From positions 1-64,000 of the forward strand of contig JASHTS010000128.1 in assembly GCA_030040425.1 (NCBI GenBank): a DNA stretch of 64,000 nt. Reading direction: 5' to 3'. The DNA comes from Acidobacteriaceae bacterium. Its GTDB lineage: Bacteria; Acidobacteriota; Terriglobia; Terriglobales; Acidobacteriaceae. The notes under the pieces are model-generated. The model searched no databases. It had not been told where the DNA came from and saw nothing but the letters and a program-made list of their open reading frames with translations. Shown in pieces: positions 47,906 through 58,829 of the stretch. Each line of letters begins with the position of its first letter. Positions within the stretch are counted from its first letter, which is position 1. Both the position numbers and the translations under genes were made by a program.

Positions 47906-48580
47906 ACACTGGACAACGCTCCTGCAATTCAGCGACGGGCTCTTTCCCGCCGGAGCCTACGCGCACTCCTTTGGCCTGGAATGGTACGTGCAGGCGGGCA
48001 TGGTTGGCGATGCGGCATCGCTCGAGTCGCTGGTGCGGGGCAATCTGGAGGCCTCTGTCGCGCCTACCGATGCGGTGGTGTTGCTCTGCTCCTGGAGGGC
48101 CGCGCACGCGGAAGAGTTCGAATCGTGCCTGCGTATCGACGCGATGGCCGATGCCCTCAAAGCTGCCGAGGAATTGCGCAACGCCAGCCGCCAGATGGGT
48201 CGTCAAACGCTGCGCATCGCCAGCAGTTTCCTGGCGCACGATCTGACGCAGACCTTCTTTCGCTCGGTTGAAAAGTGTCAGACGCCGGGCCATCATCCGG
48301 TGGCCCTTGGCATCGTCGGCAGCGCTCTCCAATGGGAGCCGCGGGAGATGATCGCCGCCTATCTCTATTCTTCAAGTGCTATGCTGGTGAACTCTGCGTT
48401 GCGTCTCTTTCCTCTGGGCCAGCTTGCCGGGCAGCGCATTCTTTGGAATCTGCAGCCGCTCTTTGGCCGTTTAGCCACGGAAGTCTTGAGCAAAGGCGAA
48501 AAGGACGTCTGGAGCTTTGCTCCCGCCTTGGAGATTGCAGCGATGCGTCACTCGACCCTCGATGCGAGGTTGTTCCGATC

Positions 48581-48584
<4 letters not shown>
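47895..48584 (+). CDS. ureF: Urease accessory protein UreF
   Basis: A 229-residue UreF with [20 protein letters not shown] at the N-terminus, the [15 protein letters not shown] segment and [23 protein letters not shown] 47895 is chosen for homology; ATG 47883 adds four residues. It overlaps ureE at the 5' end and ureG at the 3' end (ATGA). UreF regulates the UreG GTPase during nickel insertion. Confidence 0.92.
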
Positions 48585-49169
<585 letters not shown>

Positions 49170-49192
<23 letters not shown>

Positions 49193-50018
49193 CCGAGTAG
49201 GGCGCGACGGGCGGCTATCATTGCGCTTCGCTCGGCGCGGGCCGCGCACCGATCTCGTTCGTTCCAGCTATACTCTGCCCCTGCAAGTGCTCGCGCCGCT
49301 GGCAATGGAAGACGGCTCGGCTTATCTCGTGCTCCTCAACCCTACCGGCGGAGTGCTGGGTGGAGATCGCCTGACCAGCGAAATCGTACTTGAACCGTTC
49401 GCGCATGCAAGCCTGACCACCTCGTCCGCGACGCGGGTCTATCGCACCGACAATCTGCCGGCCATACAGGATACTGTTATCCGCGTGGGCGGAGGCGCGA
49501 CCATCGAGTATTTTCCCGATCATCTGATTCCCCATCCGGGCGCGGCTCTGCGCCAATCGCTGCGAGTGGAGATCGACCGCGGCGGCCGCGCCCTCTTTTG
49601 GGAGGCGATGGCCTGTGGACGCATAGGACGAAACGAGCGCTGGGAATTCCGCCAAATAGTCACGGAGGTCGAGGTCTTGGTGCGAGAAAAACCGGCATGG
49701 CTCAGCCGTGCCCGGATCGATCCCGACGTTTTGGCTCCGAAACGGCCTGGCCTCGCAGAAGCCTATGCGTACACCGGTTCGCTGGCGATTATTGCCGATG
49801 GCTTTACGCAATGGCCGCAGTTGATCGCGGAGATAAGCCGGGAGCTTGCAGCCTTTCCTGAGGTGCATGGCGGCGTTAGCAAGTTGACGGGAGACGGTTG
49901 TCTGGTTCGTGTGCTCGCGAATTCTGCAATCCGCCTGACTGGAATCTGCACCTCGTTGTGGGCTATCGGTCGTGCCATGGTGCTGGGCTTGCCCGCGTTT
50001 GAATCGAGGAAGTTTTGA
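49170..50018 (+). CDS. ureD: Urease accessory protein UreD (UreH)
   Basis: A UreD scaffold protein: [60 protein letters not shown] and [11 protein letters not shown]. Homology already begins around [10 protein letters not shown], before the TTG at 49221. I therefore place the start at GTG 49170, which overlaps the end of ureG by 23 bases. The 354-codon track frame is too long. ureD is last here, whereas many bacteria put it first. It completes the urease maturation set ureDEFG. Confidence 0.9.
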
Positions 50019-50310
50019 ACAGGTTTTGCGATTCCGGATCAGCTTTCAGGAAAATGGCTCCGAACCGCGTGCAATTTGCGGGCGGAATCGAGCGCAACCG
50101 AAGCATCTCGGCAAGTGGAACCGAGCTCTCCTGGACAGCGGCCAGTGTGTCAGCGCTCAATTAAGGAACCTTGAACTTCACCGCAAAGATTGCGTTACAA
50201 AACGCGCGCGTTCCTGATCGCTAGCCGACCTTTCGATACCATTCCGGGCTCGATAAGTGACTTGGCGATTCGGCACTCATCAGGGACCGGAAGGGGTGTT
50301 CAACCGAGTT

Positions 50311-50934
50311 TCAGTCGCGCCGCGTGGAAGGTTGCGCCGGGGTCGTGCGCTGACGCGACAGGCAGAACCACGCCTTTGCGCCGTGATCCCGGAATTCGGC
50401 TGAACGCAATTCGATGATCTCCAGCGCAGGCTCGATGGCGAGGGTGATCTCGCGCGCCGAGCGGCGCGGCGGACCGACTTCGCGCGGCGGACCTTCAGTG
50501 CTGCCGATCAAGCTCAGCCACAATCCGCCCGGCGCCAGGACGGCACCGACTTGTGCCGCGAAACGCCCTCTCTCCTCCGCTTCATCGAACACATGGAAGC
50601 AACCGCGATCGAACACAAACTGGAACGGTCCGCCGGGCGGAGGCGCGGCGAGAAAATCCAATGCAGCAAAACGACAGCGCAGCGCGCGCCCCTCCATTTT
50701 GGCGTGGGCTCTCTCTACAGCGAGTGGCGAGAGATCGATTCCGAGTACATCGAAGCCGCGTTCTGCCATCCAAAAGGCATTCGTACCGGTACCTGCGCCG
50801 ATCTCAAGCACAGAACCGGGCGTAAGCGCGCCCGAAGTGACGAACTCGACGAGCACAGGCTCCGGTTGCCCAGTATCCCAGGGCAACTGTCCCGCGGCGT
50901 AGGCCTCATTCCATGCGGGGTGCGGCATCACCAT
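50311..50934 (-). CDS. SAM-dependent methyltransferase (class I, TPMT-like)
   Basis: A 207-residue Rossmann-fold methyltransferase: SVLEIGAGTGTNAFWMAERG (motif I), GFDVLGIDLSPLAVERA, FDRGCFHVFDEAEERGRFAA and LAPGGLWLSLIGST. The WDTGQPEPVL N-terminus and the small size resemble thiopurine or tellurite (TehB-like) methyltransferases. The gene converges on ureD with a 290-base gap and has no evident partner. Confidence 0.85.
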   Translation of the reverse strand: MVMPHPAWNEAYAAGQLPWDTGQPEPVLVEFVTSGALTPGSVLEIGAGTGTNAFWMAERGFDVLGIDLSPLAVERAHAKMEGRALRCRFAALDFLAAPPPGGPFQFVFDRGCFHVFDEAEERGRFAAQVGAVLAPGGLWLSLIGSTEGPPREVGPPRRSAREITLAIEPALEIIELRSAEFRDHGAKAWFCLSRQRTTPAQPSTRRD

Positions 50935-51296
50935 ACGAGTTTATCCGACGGTGTTCTGTTTTGGTGAGCGATTCGGCGATAACGCGCCAGTGCAAAACTG
51001 ACAAGAACCCGTTTAAGGGGACCTATTGTCTCATTGCACGTAAGCCCGGCCTGTTGAAAGTTTGGAACCTTCCAGCAATTCCGTGCTCGAGAATCTATCC
51101 AGCCGGGCGAGATCCTGCACGTCTCAAAAGCGGTTCACGCAGGCCGTCGCTAAGCCTCCGAAAATCTATGTCCCGACCTCCCTGTTCCGGCTGTTCCACA
51201 AGGCGCAGCTAAGAAAACAGGGTGCCATTTAAGTCTCCGATTGGACCTGCCTGGCATCTTCAATACCAGCTTCGATCAGCTTACAGCGCCCGGTCT
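50935..51296. other. Intergenic stretch after the methyltransferase start
   Basis: About 360 bases; I recognise no gene. It carries the upstream region of the minus-strand methyltransferase gene and the 3' flank of the minus-strand glycosidase operon. Confidence 0.4.
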
Positions 51297-52922
51297 TCAG
51301 TGCAACGTCGCCAGGGACGGATTGGTGTTTTCCGGCGGAAGATGCGCGGTAAGCGGGCGAAGCGTCGGGGCTGAGGCAATCTCTACGCCGTCGCAAAGTA
51401 CGCGCAACCCGGTCCCGCGATGGTATCGGGCGCCATCCCGGTCATAGAGGATCGCGAGCAGATGGCCGTGGTAGGGTACGCCGTCAATCGCGAACCATGG
51501 CCACTCGTCCGACACCAGCGGATGGATCGTCAAGGCGTCCCCCGGAGCAGGACGCAGGCCAATGAGCCCGGTAATGACAAGATCGGCAAATCCTGAGTGA
51601 TTGTAATAGCGCCCGCGGTTCGCCGGCGGCTGTTTCTTTTCCTCGAGGATAGTGCGGGCGATCCACTGTCCGGTGTCCGGATCGAGGTCTTCGTCAATCC
51701 ACGGGATACGCCGCCCGTTGGGAAGCTGGATATGCTGCGAGAGAACATACTCGGCGAGGATCTCGCGGTAAGCGCCGGGGCCGATCACTGTTTGCGAGGG
51801 GCCGTTCAATAGATTTGCCAGCGCAATCAGCGTCTGCGTGGTGGCGAAGGGCCAGGATGGTCCATTCCAAAGGCACTCGTGCGGATATGCAAAGCGGAAG
51901 CGCGGGCTTCTTCGCTCTGCCGTCGTTGGGCCATATTTTCCGGCAAAGCCTTGCGGGTCCGTCAGCTGTTCCCAGGCGACGGCGCGATTGGCATGCGGCA
52001 GATTGAAGTACCAAGGCACGTATCCAATCAGCTCCCGAACGTCCACCCAGCCTGCAGCGGAGCCGCGGTGTACCGTCTCATAGAATTGGTCGGTGGGATT
52101 CCAGAGCCAGCTCTCTACCAGGGCACGCAGGTCTTCAGCCTTTTTTTCGTATTGCAGCTCGAGCGCGCTGTCGCTTTCAATTTCCGCCATTTTGGAAATA
52201 GCGGTCGCGTCTCCGTACATATAGCTATTGATGGTGGGGCGATAGCCGCTGCCGCCGATCGAGTCTTCCATGCCGTCGCGGTCGTCGATCTGCCAGAATA
52301 GCCCGTTGGGATCCCGATGCGTCTTTTCCCACGCATCGTAATTATTCACCAGGGCCGGCAAAAGGTCGATCACCAGCCTGCGATCTCCCTGCGCAAGATA
52401 CACCGCATAGATGGAGTCGGCCGCGGCAAAACTGTAGCGCCGCGGTTCGCCGTCGGGCGAGAGCCAGAACCGTGCATCGTCGTTGGCGTACTTTGCGTCG
52501 CGCAGCCAGCGAGCCTCTTTGAGGTGATCCTCCGCCGCGCAGTCGATGGCGTTGAATTTGCCCGCCCAGGGCACGTTGTCGAGAAACTCATCGATGATAT
52601 AGCCATCCGGCGTAAGCCGGATATGTTTTTGAAAGGAGTACCAGCGGAAATAATAAATCTCTTCGAGGTTCTTGTCCGGAACATCAAGCCAGGGGATATT
52701 CCGCGTCATCCACGGCCATTCATTCGGCGGATTATCGTTAAGAAACGCGCGCTCCTGTTGCTCGAATTCAACGAAATAATGACGGAACGCGTCAGGGTGG
52801 AGCAACTCCTTCCTCGGCTCAATCGGGCGCTGGGCTTGCGCTGCAGCCACATGCGGGAGAAGGGACAGGAGCAACGGAACGATCAAGAGCAGCAAAGGCG
52901 CGCGGGAGTCGCGAGGTTTCAT
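51297..52922 (-). CDS. Secreted (alpha/alpha)6-barrel glycoside hydrolase (GH63/trehalase-like)
   Basis: A 541-residue protein with a signal peptide (LLLLIVPLLLSLLPHVAAAQ). It follows the pattern of (alpha/alpha)6 glycosidases of the GH63/GH37/mannosylglycerate-hydrolase group: EIYYFRWYSFQKHIRLTPDG, DDRDGMEDSIGGSGYRPTIN, SYMYGDATAISKMAEIE, YPHECLWNGPSWPFATTQTL and RYYNHSGFADLVITGLIG. Asp/Glu residues in DDRDGMEDS and WIDEDLDPDTG are candidate acids. Its ATG overlaps the stop of the upstream beta-propeller gene. It should cleave a glycosidic bond in the periplasm. Confidence 0.82.
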   Translation of the reverse strand: MKPRDSRAPLLLLIVPLLLSLLPHVAAAQAQRPIEPRKELLHPDAFRHYFVEFEQQERAFLNDNPPNEWPWMTRNIPWLDVPDKNLEEIYYFRWYSFQKHIRLTPDGYIIDEFLDNVPWAGKFNAIDCAAEDHLKEARWLRDAKYANDDARFWLSPDGEPRRYSFAAADSIYAVYLAQGDRRLVIDLLPALVNNYDAWEKTHRDPNGLFWQIDDRDGMEDSIGGSGYRPTINSYMYGDATAISKMAEIESDSALELQYEKKAEDLRALVESWLWNPTDQFYETVHRGSAAGWVDVRELIGYVPWYFNLPHANRAVAWEQLTDPQGFAGKYGPTTAERRSPRFRFAYPHECLWNGPSWPFATTQTLIALANLLNGPSQTVIGPGAYREILAEYVLSQHIQLPNGRRIPWIDEDLDPDTGQWIARTILEEKKQPPANRGRYYNHSGFADLVITGLIGLRPAPGDALTIHPLVSDEWPWFAIDGVPYHGHLLAILYDRDGARYHRGTGLRVLCDGVEIASAPTLRPLTAHLPPENTNPSLATLH

Positions 52923-53938
52923 TCTGACTCCTCAAAGCCAAGTGACGGTCCACGGTGCGTAGCCAATCCGATCTGCTCGAGATGAACATTTCTGCCGTTG
53001 TACCAGAGCATCCATTTGCCGCCGGCGAGTATCGCGTAGGGCTTGTAGCACGCGTCTGCGTCAAAGCCGCTCCCGACGGCGCGAATGATGGGATTCGCCG
53101 GGCAGCGTTCCCAGGCATACAGGCCATCGCGCGAGCGGGCGAGCCCGATCTGCGCATGGTCGATATCGCGATAACCGATATAAAGCGCGTAGTACCAGTC
53201 GTCGCGGCGAATCACCTGAATGCCGGCAACGCGCTGTTTCTCCCATTCATACTGGGGATCCGGCCGAAACACCGGATTCCCTGAATTCTTTGTCCAGTGC
53301 AATCCATCCTTGCTCAAGGCGTAGCCGATTGCGTTCGGCTCATATTGTGCGCCGCCGGAATACCACATCCGCCACTCTCTCCTTTTCTCGTCCCACAAGA
53401 CGTGCGGGCACATCAGAGCCACGCCTTCCCAGGGCAGCTCCGGCCTGAGAACCGGGTCTCGGGACTGGCGCACCCATGCAGTCCCATCGCGGCTCGTTGC
53501 ATATCCGATGGCTGAATGACCGTCCTGCCGCCCTTCTCTCGACGGCGTCCGGCTCCACGTCTGGCCGGTGTACCACATGTGATAGCCATCCGCGCGCTTC
53601 ACTACAACCGGCCGGTTGATGTCGTCCTCCCATCCGGATGCCGGATTGGGAGACAGCACGATCTGTGGTGCTGACCAATGGATGCCGTCGCTGCTTTCGG
53701 ACAGAGCCACCGATTTCTTGGGCCGCCAGGAGAGCCACATCCGGAATCTGCTTCGATCCTCGAGAACGCATATGTCAAAACAGCTCCCGTATTCCGCTCC
53801 CAGAACGGGATTCCCAGAGTATTTGTGCCAACCTGCGCTTGTCTGCTCTTCTTCAGGAACAGACCAGCCTCCAGAGCTTTTGAGGTTCGCAATTCCCACC
53901 GCACCTAGCCACGCGAGCACCGCACGGCGATTGATCAT
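52919..53938 (-). CDS. Five-bladed beta-propeller glycosidase-like protein, copy 2
   Basis: A 339-residue protein starting at MINRRAVLAWLGAVGIANLK, a Tat-like or uncleaved signal (ATG 53938 preferred to 53974). The body repeats FRMWLSWRPKKSVALSESSD, YHMWYTGQTWSR, WRMWYSGGAQYEPNAIGYAL and WYYALYIGYRDIDHAQIGLA. These are the D/E-rich blades of GH43/GH32/GH130-type propellers. It is strongly similar along its whole length to the next gene upstream on this strand (54025-55005), so the two are tandem paralogues. Substrate unknown. Confidence 0.8.
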   Translation of the reverse strand: MINRRAVLAWLGAVGIANLKSSGGWSVPEEEQTSAGWHKYSGNPVLGAEYGSCFDICVLEDRSRFRMWLSWRPKKSVALSESSDGIHWSAPQIVLSPNPASGWEDDINRPVVVKRADGYHMWYTGQTWSRTPSREGRQDGHSAIGYATSRDGTAWVRQSRDPVLRPELPWEGVALMCPHVLWDEKRREWRMWYSGGAQYEPNAIGYALSKDGLHWTKNSGNPVFRPDPQYEWEKQRVAGIQVIRRDDWYYALYIGYRDIDHAQIGLARSRDGLYAWERCPANPIIRAVGSGFDADACYKPYAILAGGKWMLWYNGRNVHLEQIGLATHRGPSLGFEESE

Positions 53939-54024
53939 GACACAACCCGCTCCCGATTCTCCAACGCAAAACAATTCAAAGACACCCCGGCTGCATTCCA
54001 GCCCGCTTCAGCAGCCACATGATC

Positions 54025-55005
54025 TTAGGACTCTGCGATGAAATCCAGACTTTCGCCGGAGTGCGTCACGAGCCCGATCTGCTCCAGGTGCTCCCTCCGG
54101 CCGTTATACCAGAGCCTCCATTGGCCATCGGAGTACAGGGCATAAGGCTTGTAACAGGCGTCCGCATCCCAGCCTTTCGGAGTTGGCCGCACAATGGGAT
54201 CTTCGGCGTGACGGATCCAGCCGGTAATGCCGTCTTTGGAACGCGCAAGCCCAATCTGCGCATGATCGATATCGCGAAAGCCGATATAGAAGGCGTAGTA
54301 CCATCCCTTCCAATAAAGTATCTGCGCTGCCGTTACGCGGTCTTTTTCCCAATCGTTTTTGGGATTCGGCCTTAGCACCGGGTTGGCATTGTACTTGTGC
54401 CAGACGAGTCCGTCGCCGCTGGTTGCGTAGCCGATCGCATTGGGCTCATATTGTTGGCCACCCGAGTACCACATTTTCCAAATTCGATTTTCACTGTCCC
54501 ACAGCACGTGCGGGCACATAACCGCGACACCCTCCCAGGCAGCCTCCGACACCAGAACCGGCTTATCTGACTGCCGCGTCCACTTCACTCCGTCCGGGCT
54601 TGTCGCGTAACCGATCGCCGATCGCCCCTTGGCCTGGCCCGTGTACCACATGTGGTAGCCGTTTTCACGATGCACTACGACCGGACGATTCATGTCGTCT
54701 TCCCAGCCGGTCTGAGGCAACGGGGCGAGCACGATCTGCGGCGGATTCCAGTGGATACCATCCGTGCTTTCAGTGATGGCGATGCTCTTCTTTGGACGCC
54801 AGGAGACCCACATCCTGAACTTCGCGCCTTCTTTCAGCACGCACACGTCAAAGCATGTGCCATATTGCCCGCCAAGAACAGGATTCCCTTCGTATTTGAC
54901 CCAGCCACGAGGGCGCTCCGCGTTAAAAGCTCGCAACGCTCTGCCCAGCGAAAGTGCCGCAGTTGCGGCTCCCAGGATCTTCAGCAAACTCCGTCTCTCG
55001 ATCAT
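54025..55005 (-). CDS. Five-bladed beta-propeller glycosidase-like protein, copy 1
   Basis: A 326-residue protein with an N-terminal twin-arginine-type signal (ERRSLLKILGAATAALSLGR) and the same blade series as its neighbour: FRMWVSWRPKKSIAITESTD, YHMWYTGQAKGRSAIGYATS, WKMWYSGGQQYEPNAIGYAT, WYYAFYIGFRDIDHAQIGLA. It follows the TonB receptor gene by 39 bases on the minus strand. Paralogue divergence is moderate; copy 2 has a small insertion (WSRTPSREGRQD) absent here. It probably acts on an oligosaccharide handled by the receptor. Confidence 0.82.
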   Translation of the reverse strand: MIERRSLLKILGAATAALSLGRALRAFNAERPRGWVKYEGNPVLGGQYGTCFDVCVLKEGAKFRMWVSWRPKKSIAITESTDGIHWNPPQIVLAPLPQTGWEDDMNRPVVVHRENGYHMWYTGQAKGRSAIGYATSPDGVKWTRQSDKPVLVSEAAWEGVAVMCPHVLWDSENRIWKMWYSGGQQYEPNAIGYATSGDGLVWHKYNANPVLRPNPKNDWEKDRVTAAQILYWKGWYYAFYIGFRDIDHAQIGLARSKDGITGWIRHAEDPIVRPTPKGWDADACYKPYALYSDGQWRLWYNGRREHLEQIGLVTHSGESLDFIAES

Positions 55006-55044
55006 GTCCTTCTCGACTGTATTCGCCTGCGAGTGGGTTTTCGT

Positions 55045-58000
55045 TTAAAAGATCGCGTGGAGCGAAAGCTGGATGTTCCTCGGAGCATTGGCGGTGCTGA
55101 TAATGCCGAAGCCCTCTGTGTCTGGCGAGACCTGGTTGTTGTAGCCGGGGGCCTGCAGCACGGTGTGATTCAATGCATTGAATGCCTCGGCGTGGAAGTT
55201 GAGCTTCACCGATTCCCAGATTCCGAAATCCTTGTCAAGGCTGGCGTTGAAGTCTTCGATGCCTGATGCCGGTCCTTTGAAGACGCCGTTGATCGCGTTG
55301 CCCAGGTAGAGGCGGTCGCCCGTCGGCAAGGTGGTTAAGGATCCATTGACCATAACCTGGTCAGCGTGGATGAATTTGCTGGGATCGATCCAGCTCACGC
55401 CAATTTCGGAGCCGCCGGACACGACTGTCTGTTTACGGTTGGATAGCAGCGCGCCGCCTCCGGTGTAATTCGCGTAGCATCCCGCCGACTGGAAATTAAA
55501 TGCGTCGCAGCTGTTGTCTGAGATGCTGCCGTACGAGCCGGTGATCGCCGTGCCCGTTCCGCCGATCGCCCAACCTCCGAAGATCTTGTCCGCAGTCCGG
55601 TAATTTCTGAGGAAGGAAGGGATCTTGTAGCGGAATGCAGCGGTCATTTGATGGACAAAGCCGGGGCTGTAGTAATCGAGCGCGCAGTCCGCCAGGTATC
55701 TGCAGCCATTCTGTTGCGCCACGTCGTTGCTGAAAGTGTAGGTTCCCAAAAGCGTCAGACCATAGGAATACCGCTTATTGACCTGCACCTGAAGCGAGTT
55801 ATACATGGAGTTGTAGTCGGAGTAGAGCGTAGTGATGCCGCTGAAGCCGGCCGGGTAATACGGCTCGCGCGAATATACGTTGGCAGCATCGTTTGTGCTG
55901 CCGCCGGGAAGGAATACCGGCCAGTTCTGGTTGTGGGTTTCGAACAGGTGCGTTCCGCGCGTGGCCACCCAGGCGGCAGAGAAGACCCAGGTGTTGATGG
56001 GTTCGATTTGATACTCCAGATCGAATTTTGAGTACTCGCCATTGTTGAAGTTCGGGGCTAAGGCCTGTTCCGTGAGGGGATTGGGGAAAACGAGGGTCGC
56101 GGCCGCCGCCGAGCCCGCGGTGGGCGCGGTGAAGGGGAACGGCACGCTGCCATATTGTGCATAAGGCTGGGAAAGGTTCAGCCCCGGACCCTGTGCGGGC
56201 GAATAATCGACGCCAAATGGGGCGGCGGTCGTGTATCCGTTGAAAGTGAGAAGGTACTCATAGTCGGTGTACAAGCCGTACCCGCCCTTGAGCGCCGATT
56301 TGTGATTTCCGAAGATGTCCCACGCGAACGAGAAGCGAGGACCGAGGTTGTAGTGGTTGCCAGTGAGGTTCGGTGGAATTCCCGCATCGCCTACGGTCAC
56401 CAGTCCGACAGGTGCGGTGGGAAATACGGTGGATGGTTGTCCTGGACGGAAGGTGACGAACCGGTTCTTTTCCTCCCTGACTCCGAAATAGGGCTGCAAA
56501 CGCAAGCCAGCCATGAATGTGAGTCGCGGGTTCAGTTTGAACGTGTCCTGGATGTACCCCTCGCGGGCCGGGTAGTTGACGATGAGATTTTGCGCGCTGT
56601 TCTGATAAAAGCTGGCGCCGAATTGCCCGAGAGGCCCGCCGTTCAGCATCATGTCGGCAATGCCATTTCCGGTCCCACCAAAAACGTTGTCCGAGTCTTC
56701 GAACGAAACGTCGGCCCCTGCATCCCAGGTTTGGCTGAAGACTTCGTGATAATTGCGCAACTCGAGGCCGGTCTTGATGGTATGCCGGCCCTTGGTCCAT
56801 GTGAAGTTGTCTGTAATGTCCCAGGTGTACTGGGTCATGGGATTGACGTAACCCTGCCAGATATCGACGCCCATGTTCCGCGGAGTCGAAATCTCCATGA
56901 CATCTGGAGCCAGGTGGTCACCGACGGCGGCGATGCCTGTGTTCTGCGGATTGATGATCCCGCTGCACGGGGCGCAGGTGTTGGTCACCGAGATTTCAGT
57001 CTGAGTGAGGCCAAGAACGAAGTTGTTCAGCATCGACGGGTTAATCGTGTAGGTTTCGTTGATTGCCCATACCTTGGTCTGGATGGGTTCACCCCAGGTC
57101 GCGTCGGGATCGGGGTACTGCGTGGCCCAGGATGCTTCGCTGAACTCGTCGTACATATCCTGGAAGCTGGGCGAGTCGTTATACCACCAGAGGCTTCCGA
57201 AGATACGGTTTTTGCTGCCGAGATTCTCGTCGACTCGGACGACCCAGGTTTGAATGAGCGTATTGAAGCTCGGAGTCCAGGTGAATGTGTCGGTTCCGCT
57301 GGTGGGCGCGGGCATGATCGCTGTTCCGCCGGAAGCATTGAGGGCTTGTCCGATGGGCCCGAAGTCGGATGCCGGAATGACGGGGGTCGCCACGCCGTTG
57401 ATTACTGGTACGCCGTCGGGTGAATCGGCGAAATTGCCGCCGCGCTCATCGTTGGTAATTGTCTGCCCGCTTGTGGTGGAGTTCTTCGAAGTGCTGGTGC
57501 GCTCATAGGAGACGAAGAAGAATGTCCTCTCTTTTCCGTTGTACAACTTCGGAATCCAGACCGGACCTCCAACATTTCCGCCGTACCACTCCTGGTGAAA
57601 GGGCTGACGCGCGACTCCCTGGAAATTGTTCGACCAGGAGTTCGCGTTCCACGCGCCGTTCTGAAGATAGGTCCAGAATTGCCCGTGAAACTGGTTGGTG
57701 CCGTTTCTCAGCGTAGCCTCAATCTGGCCGCCGGCACCGCGGCCGACGGAGGCGTCAGGGAGGGCTGATGCGACGCTGAACTCGGCCGTGTTTTCCGACT
57801 GGGGGTAATCAGCCGCGGCTGAGCCATGCATATAGTCGTTCATAGCTGCGCCGTCGATATCGTAGTTATTGGTGAGCTGGGAAACGCCGTTGAAGCTGGT
57901 TACCGGGATGAAGAAGCTGGCGCCGGTCCCGGCGGCCGTAGCGCCGGGCATCAGCACCTCCATCGATTCGCGCGGGTCACGCCCTTCTACTGGAACCCCC

Positions 58001-58560
58001 TCGATCAAATCGGGGTCGATGGTGGTCAGATTATTGGCCGTCTCCGTATCCACCATCGCCGACGAGCCAGACACGGTCACGGTTTCCACCGCGGTCCCCA
58101 CCGACAGCGCCACGGGAAGCGTTGCCGATCCGCCGGCATGAAGAATCACCTCGTCCGCCTGGAAAGTCTTAAACCCTTGCATGGTGCATTTCACCGTGTA
58201 CGCGCCGGCGGCGAGCGAGACAAATTGATAAAGGCCCGACCCGTTGCTCACCGTGCTCGAAGTCACGCCTGTTTCCACATTTCGCGCCACAATGGTGGCG
58301 CCGGGAACGACCGCGCCGTTTTGATCATTTACGGTGCCGGAAAGAGACGCCGAAATGTCGACCTGCGCCGGGGAGGTTAGAGATGTTGCCAACAGCAAAG
58401 CCACGCAGCACAGCACGGAAGAGAGTCGGAATGGTCCAAGCATGTCGCGGACCAAATTCTGCCGGGAGCCGGCGGTCTTTTTGCTTCTCAAGGGGTTGAC
58501 CGCAGACCAGAGAGTGCGCGCAAGGCTCGGGGATTCGCCAGTATACGGGTATCCTGTCAT
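55045..58560 (-). CDS. TonB-dependent receptor, Oar-like, of the carbohydrate locus
   Basis: An outer-membrane receptor of about 1171 residues. ATG 58560 is chosen because AGGAGG lies 7 bases upstream. An N-terminal segment with a late signal (LSSVLCCVALLLATSLTSPA) precedes the carboxypeptidase-regulatory domain (SLSGTVNDQNGAVVPGATIV to LYQFVSLAAGAYTV). The plug (PDLIEGVPVEGRDPRESMEV, NNYDIDGAAMNDYMHGS) and barrel follow, ending NIQLSLHAIF with terminal Phe. It is the first gene of a minus-strand operon with three glycosidase-like genes. It is divergent from the malectin-domain regulator, as expected for a glycan-uptake locus. Confidence 0.9.
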   Translation of the reverse strand: MTGYPYTGESPSLARTLWSAVNPLRSKKTAGSRQNLVRDMLGPFRLSSVLCCVALLLATSLTSPAQVDISASLSGTVNDQNGAVVPGATIVARNVETGVTSSTVSNGSGLYQFVSLAAGAYTVKCTMQGFKTFQADEVILHAGGSATLPVALSVGTAVETVTVSGSSAMVDTETANNLTTIDPDLIEGVPVEGRDPRESMEVLMPGATAAGTGASFFIPVTSFNGVSQLTNNYDIDGAAMNDYMHGSAAADYPQSENTAEFSVASALPDASVGRGAGGQIEATLRNGTNQFHGQFWTYLQNGAWNANSWSNNFQGVARQPFHQEWYGGNVGGPVWIPKLYNGKERTFFFVSYERTSTSKNSTTSGQTITNDERGGNFADSPDGVPVINGVATPVIPASDFGPIGQALNASGGTAIMPAPTSGTDTFTWTPSFNTLIQTWVVRVDENLGSKNRIFGSLWWYNDSPSFQDMYDEFSEASWATQYPDPDATWGEPIQTKVWAINETYTINPSMLNNFVLGLTQTEISVTNTCAPCSGIINPQNTGIAAVGDHLAPDVMEISTPRNMGVDIWQGYVNPMTQYTWDITDNFTWTKGRHTIKTGLELRNYHEVFSQTWDAGADVSFEDSDNVFGGTGNGIADMMLNGGPLGQFGASFYQNSAQNLIVNYPAREGYIQDTFKLNPRLTFMAGLRLQPYFGVREEKNRFVTFRPGQPSTVFPTAPVGLVTVGDAGIPPNLTGNHYNLGPRFSFAWDIFGNHKSALKGGYGLYTDYEYLLTFNGYTTAAPFGVDYSPAQGPGLNLSQPYAQYGSVPFPFTAPTAGSAAAATLVFPNPLTEQALAPNFNNGEYSKFDLEYQIEPINTWVFSAAWVATRGTHLFETHNQNWPVFLPGGSTNDAANVYSREPYYPAGFSGITTLYSDYNSMYNSLQVQVNKRYSYGLTLLGTYTFSNDVAQQNGCRYLADCALDYYSPGFVHQMTAAFRYKIPSFLRNYRTADKIFGGWAIGGTGTAITGSYGSISDNSCDAFNFQSAGCYANYTGGGALLSNRKQTVVSGGSEIGVSWIDPSKFIHADQVMVNGSLTTLPTGDRLYLGNAINGVFKGPASGIEDFNASLDKDFGIWESVKLNFHAEAFNALNHTVLQAPGYNNQVSPDTEGFGIISTANAPRNIQLSLHAIF

Positions 58561-58829
58561 CGTGGAACCTCCTGAAGTGCAAACAGAAACGTATACCCCT
58601 TTTCGGCCGTAAGCGTGAATCGAGCCATCCGTCGGTGTCCAGTACATTCCTCGTTAATCGCTGTACATTCAGGGCGCGCTCGCCAGGACGCTGAATGCGA
58701 GGAAACTTCTGGTAGTTAACGGCTTAGTGTCACGTTACAACTGGCTGGCATCATCCGTTACAACTGATCCGAATCATTCTTGCCGCAGCAATTTTTCATG
58801 TGATAACGTTGGAATCGCCTGGGGGCGGC

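Noticed and set aside
56155-57423. 422-aa plus-strand frame opposite the second TonB receptor
   Set aside because: Antisense shadow without motifs or ribosome site.
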